Origin: Rhodococcus globerulus NBRC 14531
Lineage (GTDB): Bacteria > Actinomycetota > Actinomycetes > Mycobacteriales > Mycobacteriaceae
Assembly (NCBI RefSeq): GCF_001894805.1
Contig: NZ_BCWX01000002.1
Span: 930,001-994,000, forward strand
DNA: 64,000 nt
Direction: 5' to 3'
Part shown: positions 1-8,651 of the stretch, piece after piece
Position numbering within the stretch: the stretch's first letter is position 1
Layout: every line of letters begins with the position of its first letter
Program-made: the position numbers and the translations under genes
The notes under the pieces: model-generated
The model's input: the letters and a program-made list of their open reading frames with translations, nothing else
Database searches by the model: none
What the model was told of the DNA's origin: nothing

Positions 1-3000
1 ATCGAGGTAGAAGTGCATTCGACCGGTGAGCGTGTGGAAGGGTTTGAGCTCCTCGATGTTGACGGTGAACGGCGCGTAGCGTCGGCCACCGGTTTCGCTG
101 CCTGACCATTCCGGACTGGTGATCACCGGGACAGGTCGAGCCTGTGTGTCCGCGAAGGTGATTCGGCGTTCCTCACTGCCCGACGCCAAATGTGTCAGTG
201 GTCTTCCGGTTCGTTTCTCCAGTTCGGCGAACCCTTGTACTGCGAGCCTGCCGTTCGAAGTTCCGGACAGCGCGAGGATTGCCTCAGCCATCTTTTCGGC
301 AGTATCGAGTGCCGGTCTACCTGCGGCAGCACCCGAATCGAAGACCCCGTGTTTGGCGGCGAGTTCTTCCACCTCACGCTTCGGATGTGTCGTGACGCCC
401 TTGGTGGTGAGGCCGGCCTTCTCGACCAGCGGGCCCAGTGCAGCCCACTGCTCCGCGACGGCGGGATAGTCGCGTTCGACGACGACGAGGGGACCCATCG
501 TCTTGCCCGGGACGGGTGTCTTTCCTTGCGAGTGCCAATCTTGTTCTCTACCCGAGGCGTAGGCCATAGCGCCGGGTGTGTCGTGTTGCAGTGTTCCCAT
601 CACGACGTCCCGGCGTTTTCCGAGATGCTTTTCCGCCAGCACGCTGAATGCCTTGGCAACCGCGCCGAAAGCGTCGAAATCCGAGCGGGTTTCCCACGGC
701 GGGTCGATAGCGGGGGAGAATGCGTGAAGGAACGGATGCATGTCCGTGCTCGACAGGTCGTGTTTCTCGTACCACGTTGCCGCAGGCAGCACCACGTCGG
801 AAAGCAAAGTTGTGGACGTCATCCGAAAGTCGATCGACATCAACAGATCGAGTTTCCCCTCGGGGATGTCGTCGGTCCACGTTATGTCATTGGGGCGCAG
901 GTTCTCCGGCGTCGGCTCGGCCTGCAGGTTCGAGTCCGTGCCGAGTAGGTGGCGAAGGAAGTATTCGTTTCCCTTGCTCGACGACCCGAGTAGATTTGCA
1001 CGCCATACGCTCAGCACTCGCGGCCAGTTCTGGGGATTGTCGGGATCGGTGACAGCGAGTTTGAGTGCACCCGACGATAATTGGTTGGCAACGTGCTCAG
1101 CGACATCACATTCGTGTGCATCTGCCTCGTCAGCCAGATCGAGGCTCGATCGATCGAACTGGGGATAGAAAGGTGTCCATCCCATCGACACGGCCGATGT
1201 CATCACGTCCATCGTGTGTCGGCCACTGAAATTACCTCGGCCAACGGGGCTGGAGAGTGCATCAGCTTGGTAACCGTCGTAGCGCCACTGGTCGGTGTGG
1301 ACATACCAGTAGGAAGTTCCGGCCATCTGACGCGGTGGCCGGAGCCAATCCGTCCCCATTGCCACTGTCGCCCAACCTGTGACGGGTCTGCATTTTTCCT
1401 GGCCGACGTAGTGCGCCCACCCGCCGCCGTTGCGTCCCATCGACCCGGTGAGCAGCAGGAGGCTGAGAACTGCTCGATAGGTGGCATCGCCGTGGAACCA
1501 CTGACAAATACCCGCACCCATGATGATCATCGATCGGCCACCCGATTCGACTGCGTTGGTGGCAAATTCACGCGCTATGCGAATCACTTGCGCGGCGCTG
1601 ACGCCGGTTATCGATTCCTGCCACGCGGGGGTGTATGGCTCAGCCGGGTCGTCGAAGCCGGACGGCCACTGCCCCGGCATTCCGTCGCGCTGCACCCCGT
1701 ACTGGGCGAGCATCAGATCGAAGACAGTGCACACCAGTCGATCACCCACACGGCGCACCGGTACACCCCGGACCATGGTTTCGCCGTGACCATCCGGTGT
1801 GTCGAAGCGCGGAAGATGTATTTCTGCAGTTTCACCCCAATCGGTGTCGACGCTCAGAGCAGGAACGATGTCGCCGAGGTCGAGATTCCACTTTCCGACA
1901 CCTTCGTCGCCGAAGCGGAAACCGAGAGAGCCGTTCGGTACAACCATCTCATCGGTGGCGCGGTTGAGCACAACCGGCTTGAATGCAGCATTTTCGCTCG
2001 CCTCACCCAGATCGGCGGCGGTCAGGTTCTTGCCGGCGACAAGTCGGCCGTCGCGCTCCTCGATGGTGACGAGGAACGGAAGGTCGGTGAATTGCCGCAC
2101 GTAGTCGTCGAAGAACGGCTCACGCTGCTTCACGAAGAACTCCGACAGGACGACATGGCCCATCGCCATCGCCATGGCTCCGTCGGTGCCGGCGGCGCAC
2201 GGCATCCACTCGTCGGCGAACTTGGTGTTGTCCGCGTAATCGGGGCTGATAGCGACAACCTTGGTTCCGCGGTACCGAACCTCGGCCATCCAATGAGCGT
2301 CTGGGGTGCGGGTGACCGGGACGTTGGATCCCCACATCAACAGATACGACGCGTCCCACCAATCCCCGGACTCGGGCACGTCTGTCTGGTCACCGAACAC
2401 TTGAGGTGACGCCACCGGGAGGTCCGCATACCAGTCGTAGAAGGACGTCATGACGCCGCCGATGAGTTCGATGAACCTCGATCCCGCTGCGAAGGACACC
2501 ATCGACATCGCCGGAATGGGGGAGAACCCCGCAATGCGGTCTGGCCCGTACTTCTTGATGGTGTGCACGTGTGCCGCGGCGATCATCTCGGTGGCCTCGG
2601 CCCACGTGACGCGTACCAGGCCACCTTTTCCCCTGGCCTGCTGGTACTTTCGCCGACGCTCCGGATCAGCTTGAATGTCGGCCCACGCATCTACCGGATC
2701 ACCGAGTCTGGCCAGTGCGTCGCGGTACATTTCGACGAGAACACCACGTGCGTACGGGTAGCGGACTCTCGTGGGTGAGTACGTGTACCAGGAGAACGCG
2801 GCACCGCGTGGGCAGCCGCGCGGTTCGTACTCAGGACGGTCCGGCCCCACCGTTGGATAGTCGGTCTCCTGGGTTTCCCAGGTGATGATGCCGTCCTTGA
2901 CGTAAATCTTCCACGAACATGAACCGGTGCAATTGACTCCGTGCGTGGAGCGCACCACTTTGTCGTGGCTCCAACGATCGCGGTAGAAGATATCGCCTTC

Positions 3001-3114
3001 GCGGCCGCCCGTGCGGTTCACGGTGCGAAGGTCGTCCGAGAATTTCCCAGGAGTGAAGAAGCGCCCGCCGCGGAGCAGGATGTCCTCGGCGCTGCTACCG
3101 ATGTGTTCGACCAC
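1..3114 (-). CDS. narG: Respiratory nitrate reductase alpha subunit NarG (3' end outside window)
   Basis: Catalytic subunit of the membrane-bound NarGHI nitrate reductase; it reduces nitrate to nitrite with quinol electrons at a molybdo-bis-MGD centre. The reading frame is open from a GTG at 3114 to the window edge, giving 1038 of about 1230 residues. An AAGGAAG ribosome site sits 6 bases before the GTG. The N-terminus has the NarG FS0 iron-sulfur pattern His58-Cys62-Cys66-Cys101, with the same spacing as E. coli NarG. The FYDWYADLP and QTDVPESGDWW stretches are typical of the NarG molybdopterin domain. narH, narJ and narI would be expected beyond position 1. In mycobacteria this enzyme supports hypoxic respiration, which suits the dormancy genes further along. 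Identification is very secure. Confidence 0.96.
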   Translation of the reverse strand, partial: MVEHIGSSAEDILLRGGRFFTPGKFSDDLRTVNRTGGREGDIFYRDRWSHDKVVRSTHGVNCTGSCSWKIYVKDGIITWETQETDYPTVGPDRPEYEPRGCPRGAAFSWYTYSPTRVRYPYARGVLVEMYRDALARLGDPVDAWADIQADPERRRKYQQARGKGGLVRVTWAEATEMIAAAHVHTIKKYGPDRIAGFSPIPAMSMVSFAAGSRFIELIGGVMTSFYDWYADLPVASPQVFGDQTDVPESGDWWDASYLLMWGSNVPVTRTPDAHWMAEVRYRGTKVVAISPDYADNTKFADEWMPCAAGTDGAMAMAMGHVVLSEFFVKQREPFFDDYVRQFTDLPFLVTIEERDGRLVAGKNLTAADLGEASENAAFKPVVLNRATDEMVVPNGSLGFRFGDEGVGKWNLDLGDIVPALSVDTDWGETAEIHLPRFDTPDGHGETMVRGVPVRRVGDRLVCTVFDLMLAQYGVQRDGMPGQWPSGFDDPAEPYTPAWQESITGVSAAQVIRIAREFATNAVESGGRSMIIMGAGICQWFHGDATYRAVLSLLLLTGSMGRNGGGWAHYVGQEKCRPVTGWATVAMGTDWLRPPRQMAGTSYWYVHTDQWRYDGYQADALSSPVGRGNFSGRHTMDVMTSAVSMGWTPFYPQFDRSSLDLADEADAHECDVAEHVANQLSSGALKLAVTDPDNPQNWPRVLSVWRANLLGSSSKGNEYFLRHLLGTDSNLQAEPTPENLRPNDITWTDDIPEGKLDLLMSIDFRMTSTTLLSDVVLPAATWYEKHDLSSTDMHPFLHAFSPAIDPPWETRSDFDAFGAVAKAFSVLAEKHLGKRRDVVMGTLQHDTPGAMAYASGREQDWHSQGKTPVPGKTMGPLVVVERDYPAVAEQWAALGPLVEKAGLTTKGVTTHPKREVEELAAKHGVFDSGAAAGRPALDTAEKMAEAILALSGTSNGRLAVQGFAELEKRTGRPLTHLASGSEERRITFADTQARPVPVITSPEWSGSETGGRRYAPFTVNIEELKPFHTLTGRMHFYLD

Positions 3115-3240
3115 TGTGCACTTCCTTCACGTCTTCTCCATTGCCACAGCGATGGAAAATCTGACGAACGAGCATGCACGTCCATAGAACCGCAAATTCG
3201 GACTCGTCGCGACGGTTCGGGCGAAATGGACAGTCACATT

Positions 3241-3639
3241 TCAGTGGCGTTCTTCGAGTCCAACAGCTTCCCGGAGTCGTTTGGCGGCAGTTCGGAGCTC
3301 GGGATCATCGAATGCGGATGAATCCAGCATTGCTGCCAGTGCCTCGGCGATGACGTTGAGCTTTTCTTGCGACGCTTCGCTCGCGCGGCGGCCGGCATTC
3401 TCGAGCAGCACTACCAACAGCAGTGTGAAAACACTCGCGACTGTATGAATGGCAACCTGCCAGGTCTTGAGATCCGTCCACCACGGCAAGCTGATAAACC
3501 AGGCCACCACGATGGCGACACACAGGAAGAAGAACGGTGCCTGACTGACTCGCAACTCTGCATGTTCGACGAACACGTCAAACCGCGAGCGGCGGTTACC
3601 GCCACTGCGGGTTTGAGCAGCGTCGCTGCTTCGCTCCAT
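3241..3639 (-). CDS. Low-affinity iron permease family membrane protein
   Basis: A 132-residue protein matching the small bacterial members of the low-affinity iron permease family (Fet4-like, PF04120). The charged N-terminus runs into FVEHAELRVSQAP, then two hydrophobic segments at about residues 35-52 and 62-82, followed by an amphipathic helix (EKLNVIAEALAAMLD). That two-helix layout with the phrase SLPWWTDLKTWQ between the helices is characteristic of the family. Iron transport is inferred from the family name only; bacterial members are poorly studied. It is a single gene between narG and the phosphonate repressor, in the same direction as both, with about 125 bases between its stop and the narG start. 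Confidence 0.8.
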   Translation of the reverse strand: MERSSDAAQTRSGGNRRSRFDVFVEHAELRVSQAPFFFLCVAIVVAWFISLPWWTDLKTWQVAIHTVASVFTLLLVVLLENAGRRASEASQEKLNVIAEALAAMLDSSAFDDPELRTAAKRLREAVGLEERH

Positions 3640-3679
3640 GACCAGAACTTTAGTCGGCGACGATCGATTGCGCGTGTGT

Positions 3680-4393
3680 TTACGCGTGCATGACTGCGGT
3701 GAAGGTCATGCGGTCACCGCGGTAGAGGGATCGTCTCTGTTCGATCGGAACACCATCGATGTCGTAGGACACTCGGTTGAGGAGGAACATCGGGGTCCGC
3801 GGGTCGACGTTGAGCAGTGATACTTCTCGGGCATCGGGGAGTACTGTCTCAATGCTGTCGACGACGCGATCGAATTGTATTCCGCGTGTGCGCAGTTCGG
3901 TGTAGAGAGAATCTCTGTAGTCGAAGGTCTCCATCAGGCCGGGGATTCTGTGGGCGGCGATGCGGGTTGTTTCCAGTCCGACACGGACGTTGTCGGTCGT
4001 GAACACTCGCTCGAGTTGCACCACTGCGTCACCTGGTTCAATGTGCAGGAGATCCGCGAGGTGCTCGTCAGCGCCGTCCATCGACCACCCGACCAGAATT
4101 CGAGTAGCGGTCATGCCTTTGTTGCGAGCGGCCTCGGTGTACGAGCCGATAGCAAGCGGCAGAACGACTTTAGGGTCAGCGACAACGGTTGTTCGACCGC
4201 GCCGCTCGATGCGGCCGGCAACGAGCAACTCCCGCATCGCCTGACGCAGGGTTTCCCGAGATACGTCGTATCTCTCGGCGAGATCTCGTTCGGAGGGGAA
4301 AGAGTCGCCTGGTGACAGGTCGTCGAGAAGCGCGTCGAGATTCTTGCGCACGATTTGATGCTTGAGCATCCGAGGTTCTGCGTCGACCGCCAT
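3680..4393 (-). CDS. phnF: GntR/HutC-family repressor of phosphonate uptake, PhnF-like
   Basis: A 237-residue GntR regulator. Residues about 10-75 form the winged helix (SFPSERDLAERYDVSRETLRQAMRELL). The remainder is a UTRA ligand domain ending in the usual YDIDGVPIEQRRSLYRGDR stretch. It is transcribed away from a phosphonate operon, and the shared intergenic region has two copies of a TGGTNTANACCA-type inverted repeat. One of them read on the minus strand, TGGTATAGACCA, is the site reported for Mycobacterium smegmatis PhnF. This makes it the likely local and self repressor, relieved when phosphate or phosphonate conditions change. The ATG at 4393 is the first start after the operator. The ligand cannot be told from the sequence. 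Confidence 0.88.
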   Translation of the reverse strand: MAVDAEPRMLKHQIVRKNLDALLDDLSPGDSFPSERDLAERYDVSRETLRQAMRELLVAGRIERRGRTTVVADPKVVLPLAIGSYTEAARNKGMTATRILVGWSMDGADEHLADLLHIEPGDAVVQLERVFTTDNVRVGLETTRIAAHRIPGLMETFDYRDSLYTELRTRGIQFDRVVDSIETVLPDAREVSLLNVDPRTPMFLLNRVSYDIDGVPIEQRRSLYRGDRMTFTAVMHA

Positions 4394-4412
4394 GCGTCAG
4401 ACACTACCATTT

Positions 4413-4428
4413 CTTGGTCTAGACCAAG
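4413..4428. promoter_or_regulatory. PhnF-type operator 1 (perfect palindrome)
   Basis: CTTGGTCTAGACCAAG is a perfect 16-bp palindrome 20 bases before the repressor start and 75 bases before the hydrolase start. It shares the TTGGT...ACCAA arms with operator 2, so one dimeric regulator probably binds both. The assignment to PhnF rests on the known mycobacterial site and the adjacent gene. Confidence 0.8.
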
Positions 4429-4471
4429 ATGTCACCGTTAGTTCATTGTCAGTTCACGCAACGGATTCGCC

Positions 4472-4485
4472 TTGGTCTATACCAA
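4472..4485. promoter_or_regulatory. PhnF-type operator 2
   Basis: TTGGTCTATACCAA on the plus strand reads TTGGTATAGACCAA on the minus strand, containing the M. smegmatis PhnF core TGGTATAGACCA exactly. It ends 17 bases before the ATG of the phosphonatase-like gene, where a bound repressor would block initiation. Confidence 0.8.
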
Positions 4486-4502
4486 CATGCATCGTATGGG
4501 TC

Positions 4503-5222
4503 ATGACGAATTCGACCGCGACACAAGCGCTTAGCGAAACTTCCCTAGTTGGACCTGCCATTGAACTGGTTGTCATGGACATGGCCGGTACCACCGTCGC
4601 CGACGATGGTCTTGTCATCGACGCCTTTGATGCAGCGGCCACTGCGGTGGGTCTCGCCGAGTCCGGCGCAGACCGCGAAGACGCTCGCCGCTACGTCCTC
4701 GAAACGATGGGCCAGTCCAAAATCGAAGTCTTTCGAGCACTCTTCGGCGCAGAAGACCGCGCCCAAGCCGCCAATCACGCCTTCGAAGCGGCGTACGACG
4801 CGCGAATCGACGGCGGCGTGACCTCAGTGCCCGGTGCTGCCGACGCCATCACACAACTCCGGGAGGCCGGCGTTGCAGTGGTGTTGACGACCGGCTTTGC
4901 TCCGGCCACGCAGCATCGCATTCTGGATGCCTTGGAATGGCACACGATCGCTGATGGCTATCTGGCGCCGGGGGATTCGTTCCGAGGGCGTCCGCATCCG
5001 GATCTCGTGCTTGCTGCTGCACTGCAGTGCAGAGTCAGTGACATGGCGGCTGTCGCCGTGGTCGGTGACACCGCGAGCGATATCCGATCGGGTCGACGCG
5101 CAGGTGCGTCCGTCGTCGCCGGCGTCCGCACCGGCGCCCACCGGAGTGAGGTTCTGATCGATGCCGGCGCGACCCACATCCTCGATAGCATCACCGATCT
5201 CCCGAGCCTCGTCCTTCGCTGA
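4503..5222 (+). CDS. HAD-family phosphonatase-like hydrolase
   Basis: A 239-residue haloacid-dehalogenase hydrolase of the phosphonatase-like (PhnX-like) group. Motif 1 is DMAGTT with the nucleophile Asp26, as in phosphonoacetaldehyde hydrolase rather than the usual DxDxT. MGQSK places Lys73 where PhnX has its Schiff-base lysine. Motif 2 is the Thr of VVLTTG and the C-terminal acidic motif is VVGDTASDI. I chose the ATG at 4503 because the longer upstream reading runs through both repressor operators. It heads the phosphonate operon, so cleavage of a C-P bond in a phosphonoaldehyde, or dephosphorylation of a related intermediate, is likely. No 2-aminoethylphosphonate transaminase (PhnW) is visible nearby, so the substrate is open. 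Confidence 0.85.
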   Translation: MTNSTATQALSETSLVGPAIELVVMDMAGTTVADDGLVIDAFDAAATAVGLAESGADREDARRYVLETMGQSKIEVFRALFGAEDRAQAANHAFEAAYDARIDGGVTSVPGAADAITQLREAGVAVVLTTGFAPATQHRILDALEWHTIADGYLAPGDSFRGRPHPDLVLAAALQCRVSDMAAVAVVGDTASDIRSGRRAGASVVAGVRTGAHRSEVLIDAGATHILDSITDLPSLVLR

Positions 5223-5290
5223 ATTCGCTAGCCCTGAACTCGACTGATGCCTTATCTTCCCTGCCTTCACTCGACCGAACGGACCACGAC

Positions 5291-6259
5291 ATGAGTACCC
5301 GCACTCTTCGCCGCGCCAGCATTGCTGCGGCCCTTCTTTCCACCGCCGCACTCGTCGCTGCCGGTTGTTCCAGCTCCGGTGCTGAAACCACAACTGAACA
5401 GGGATTCCCGAAAACCCTGACACTGGCCGCAATTCCGGCTGAAAACTCCACCGACCTCAAATCCAGCTACGACCCGGTGATCGAACGACTGGAACGCGAG
5501 ACCGGGGCGAAAGTCGAATTCGTCCAGGCATCCGATTACGCGGGCGTGGTCGAAGGTCTCATCGCCGGCAACGTCGACCTCGCGTTCTTCGGTCCCTTCG
5601 CCTATGTCGTCGCCGGTATCAACGGTGCACAGATGACGCCCCTCGGGGCCGTCGTGAAGAACGAAGGAACTCCTCCCGGGTACCAGTCGTACGCAATCAC
5701 CCGCTCGGACAACAATTCCGTCAATAGTCTCACCGACTATGCAGGCAAAAAGGTCTGCTTCGTCGATCCCAGTTCGACATCCGGATTTCTTTACCCCACG
5801 GCCGGACTCATCGAAGAAGGTGTCATCGCCTCCGGTTCGGAAGCAGACATCTCCGCCGCAGTCACCCCCATCTACGCAGGCGGACATGACGCGTCGGCGC
5901 TCGCAGTCAAGAGCGGTGACTGCGACGCCGGTTTTGCATTCGACACGATGGTCGACAAGACCATGATCGACAACGGTGAGCTGAAGCCAGGTGAGCTCAA
6001 GACTGTCTGGAAGTCGGAGATGATCGCAGGATCGTTGTTCGCTGCCAACGACGAACTCGGTGCCGACGCGATCGCGAAGCTGAAGGCGGTCTTCAGTGAA
6101 GGTATGAACTCCGCGGCCTTCCAGGCTGACGGCATCTGCACCGACGAATGCCGCATCACCGACGAACGCGCCTGGGGCGTCGTACCGGCACAGGACAGCG
6201 ATTACGACGGCGTCCGCCACGTATGCGAGGTCACCGGTTCGCAGAAGTGCCAAGGCTGA
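5291..6259 (+). CDS. phnD: Phosphonate ABC transporter substrate-binding lipoprotein PhnD
   Basis: A 322-residue lipoprotein that captures phosphonate, or possibly phosphite or a phosphate ester, for the PhnCE importer. The signal peptide is residues 1-25 with lipobox LVAAGC and acylated Cys26. The mature protein has the periplasmic phosphorus-compound binding fold: LTLAAIPAENSTDL at the start, then VEFVQASDYAGVVEGL and NVDLAFFGPFAYV, then VCFVDPSSTSGFLYP lining the ligand site. It lies 68 bases after the hydrolase and 2 bases before phnC. The C-terminal tail, with two extra cysteines around residues 280-285 and a DSDYDGVR stretch, is typical of actinobacterial members. The exact ligand is unknown. 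Confidence 0.93.
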   Translation: MSTRTLRRASIAAALLSTAALVAAGCSSSGAETTTEQGFPKTLTLAAIPAENSTDLKSSYDPVIERLERETGAKVEFVQASDYAGVVEGLIAGNVDLAFFGPFAYVVAGINGAQMTPLGAVVKNEGTPPGYQSYAITRSDNNSVNSLTDYAGKKVCFVDPSSTSGFLYPTAGLIEEGVIASGSEADISAAVTPIYAGGHDASALAVKSGDCDAGFAFDTMVDKTMIDNGELKPGELKTVWKSEMIAGSLFAANDELGADAIAKLKAVFSEGMNSAAFQADGICTDECRITDERAWGVVPAQDSDYDGVRHVCEVTGSQKCQG

Positions 6260-6261
6260 TC

Positions 6262-7059
6262 ATGCCCACACCCCCGAACGACATAGTCATCAGCGCACGC
6301 GACGTCACGAAGACCTTCGGTTCCACCACCGCACTCCAGAACGTCAACCTCGACGTGCACCGCAGTGAAATGCTCGTGCTGCTCGGTCTTTCGGGCTCCG
6401 GCAAGTCCACACTGCTGCGCTGCATCAACGGACTCCATCCGATCACCTCTGGCAGCGTTACCGCGCTGGGCACCCGCATCGACTCAGCTCCGGCGCGTGA
6501 CGTGCGGGAACTGCGCAAGAACATCGGATTCATCTTCCAGCATTTCAATCTCGTCGGACGCCTCAGCTGTCTCGAGAATGTTCTCGTCGGAGGTCTCGGA
6601 CGACTGCGCATCCCGCGCTACGGGACGCTGACGTATCCGAAGTCGATGCGCATCGAGGCTCTCAACTGCCTCGACCGGGTTGGACTCGCAGATCTGGCCG
6701 AGCGCCGCGCCGATACCCTCTCCGGTGGACAGCAACAGCGCGTGGCCATCGCGCGCACCCTGATGCAGCGGCCGAGCATCGTGCTCGCCGACGAACCGGT
6801 GGCCTCGCTCGACCCGGAGAACGCCGGTGTTGTCATGGATCTGCTGCAGCGGGTGTGCACCGAGGAACAGCTGACCGTCGTGTGCACGCTCCATCAGGTC
6901 GACCTCGCGCTGGGCTGGGCACACCGGCTCGTCGGCCTTCGCGACGGAGAGGTAGTTCTCGATCGTCCGGCGAGCGGGCTGCGACGCGAGGATGTCATGC
7001 CGATCTACCAACGCCTCGCACCCGAGCGTGACGCGCTGTCGGTGGTGGGATCGACGTGA
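6262..7059 (+). CDS. phnC: Phosphonate ABC transporter ATP-binding protein PhnC
   Basis: A 265-residue ABC ATPase that powers the importer. Walker A is GLSGSGKST (residues 42-50), the signature is LSGGQQQRVAIART, Walker B is IVLADEPVASLDP and the switch His lies in CTLHQVD. The ATG at 6262 lies 2 bases after the phnD stop. A longer in-frame reading from 6148 would only overlap phnD. The 3' end overlaps the GTG of the permease gene by 4 bases (GTGA), so the two are translationally coupled. PhnC-type features include the HFNLVGRLSCLENV and VASLDPENA stretches. Confidence 0.95.
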   Translation: MPTPPNDIVISARDVTKTFGSTTALQNVNLDVHRSEMLVLLGLSGSGKSTLLRCINGLHPITSGSVTALGTRIDSAPARDVRELRKNIGFIFQHFNLVGRLSCLENVLVGGLGRLRIPRYGTLTYPKSMRIEALNCLDRVGLADLAERRADTLSGGQQQRVAIARTLMQRPSIVLADEPVASLDPENAGVVMDLLQRVCTEEQLTVVCTLHQVDLALGWAHRLVGLRDGEVVLDRPASGLRREDVMPIYQRLAPERDALSVVGST

Positions 7060-8651
7060 CCACCACGCTCGGTCAACCACCACCGAAAACTGATTCCCCG
7101 CAGACAGTTACGCGAAATAGACGTTGGCTACTACCCGCGTTGAGTGTGGCTGCAGTGGTTGCGACGCTTCTGTCGGCGCAGTACATCAACTTTGCACCCG
7201 CGACACTGATCGACGGCCTCGAAGATGTTCAGCGCCTACTCGGACGCATGCTCCCGCCCCGCGTGGACGACACCGGGCGTATCGTCTCGCTCGCCTTCGA
7301 CACGCTGCTGATGGCCGTGCTTGGTACTGTCCTGGCCGCGATCGCTTCCATTCCCTTGGCTTTCCTCGCTGCGCGCAATACAACTCCGCATCCGTGGGTG
7401 TACAGCGTCGCGCGGGCCGTCATCACGTTCTGTCGGGCCATGCCCGACCTACTGTTGGCAGTGCTGTTCGTCCGAGCACTGGGCATCGGTGTCCTCCCCG
7501 GGATTCTTGCGCTGGCGCTGCATTCGATCGGCATGCTCGGCAAGTTGTTTGCCGATGCCATCGAGCAAACCGACAGCGGACCGCGGGAAGCGATCCGAGC
7601 CACCGGGGCCGGATACCTGCGTGAAATGATCAATGCTGTTGTACCCCAGGTTGTTCCCGCTTGGATCGGCGCGTTCGTCTACCGCATCGACATCAACCTG
7701 CGCATGTCGGTGGTTCTCGGATTTGTCGGTGCCGGCGGAATCGGGTTTGCGCTACAAGATGCGTTGCGGGGACTGATCTACCCGCGCGCCCTGGGGATCG
7801 TGCTCGTCATTCTGGCCATCATCGCCGCGATGGAATTGGTGGCGATCGCCGTACGGCGCACGCTGCTCGTCCCGTCGATCGGTGGACCCCGCCGTGATCG
7901 AGCGATGCGTATCGGTGCTTCGACGTTGCTGATCGCGGCCTGCATCGCCTCGTTTGTCGTACTCGAGATCGACCCCAGAGCGCTGTTGACGTGGGTTGGG
8001 CCTTCCGTGGAGGTCTTCGGGCGCATGGTGCCGCCCGATTTCTCCTCGCTCGGTGCCGAACTGCTCGACGCCACCGTCCAGACTGTCGCAATCGGCGTCG
8101 TATCCACGGCTATCGGCGTCGGACTTTCGATCCCGGTCGGAATCCTCGCTGCTGCCAATGCGACGCCGCATCCTGTGCTTTATTGGCTCGCGAGGGCGTG
8201 GATCGTCGTGGTGCGTGCCGTACCCGAACTTATTCTCGCCGTCGTGTTCGTTGCGGCCGTCGGGCTTGGCCCGGTGGCGGGTACGTGCGCCCTGGCGATC
8301 GGCTCGGTGGGATTTCTGGGCAAACTTGTTGCCGACGCTGTCGAGGAGATCGACCCGGGGCCGCTCGACGCAGTGACTTCGGTGGGTGGCGGTTGGTGGA
8401 ATCGAATCTTCAGTGCTGTTCTGCCACAATCTATTCCTTCGATTGTCGGATCCAGTCTGTATCTACTCGACGTCAACATCCGCACGTCAACCGTCTTGGG
8501 CATCGTTGGCGCCGGCGGCGTGGGATTCCTGCTGTTCGAGTCGATTCGCACTCTGAACTTCCAGATCGCCGGTGCGATCGTCATCGTCATTTTTGTCATC
8601 GTCTACATCGTGGAAAGGATTTCCGGATGGATCAGATCACTCCTCGTTTGA
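7056..8651 (+). CDS. phnE: Double-length phosphonate ABC permease (PhnE-PhnE fusion)
   Basis: A 531-residue membrane protein made of two PhnE-type permease domains in tandem. Half one covers about residues 20-270 and half two about 285-531. Each half repeats the same landmarks: a membrane helix, RMLPPRVDD or RMVPPDFSS, ASIPLAFLAARNTTPHP or LSIPVGILAAANATPHP, then the EAA-loop region around GMLGKLFADAIEQ or GFLGKLVADAVEE, and GFVGAGGIGF or GIVGAGGVGF. Most bacteria use a PhnE homodimer or two separate genes; here one chain supplies both halves of the pore. It starts at the GTG overlapping the phnC stop and overlaps the following dehydrogenase by 25 bases. Confidence 0.92.
   Translation: MTTTLGQPPPKTDSPQTVTRNRRWLLPALSVAAVVATLLSAQYINFAPATLIDGLEDVQRLLGRMLPPRVDDTGRIVSLAFDTLLMAVLGTVLAAIASIPLAFLAARNTTPHPWVYSVARAVITFCRAMPDLLLAVLFVRALGIGVLPGILALALHSIGMLGKLFADAIEQTDSGPREAIRATGAGYLREMINAVVPQVVPAWIGAFVYRIDINLRMSVVLGFVGAGGIGFALQDALRGLIYPRALGIVLVILAIIAAMELVAIAVRRTLLVPSIGGPRRDRAMRIGASTLLIAACIASFVVLEIDPRALLTWVGPSVEVFGRMVPPDFSSLGAELLDATVQTVAIGVVSTAIGVGLSIPVGILAAANATPHPVLYWLARAWIVVVRAVPELILAVVFVAAVGLGPVAGTCALAIGSVGFLGKLVADAVEEIDPGPLDAVTSVGGGWWNRIFSAVLPQSIPSIVGSSLYLLDVNIRTSTVLGIVGAGGVGFLLFESIRTLNFQIAGAIVIVIFVIVYIVERISGWIRSLLV

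Noticed and set aside
1081..2409. Long plus-strand open frames across the first 3.1 kb
   Set aside because: They are antisense to narG, whose motifs and codon pattern on the minus strand are unmistakable.
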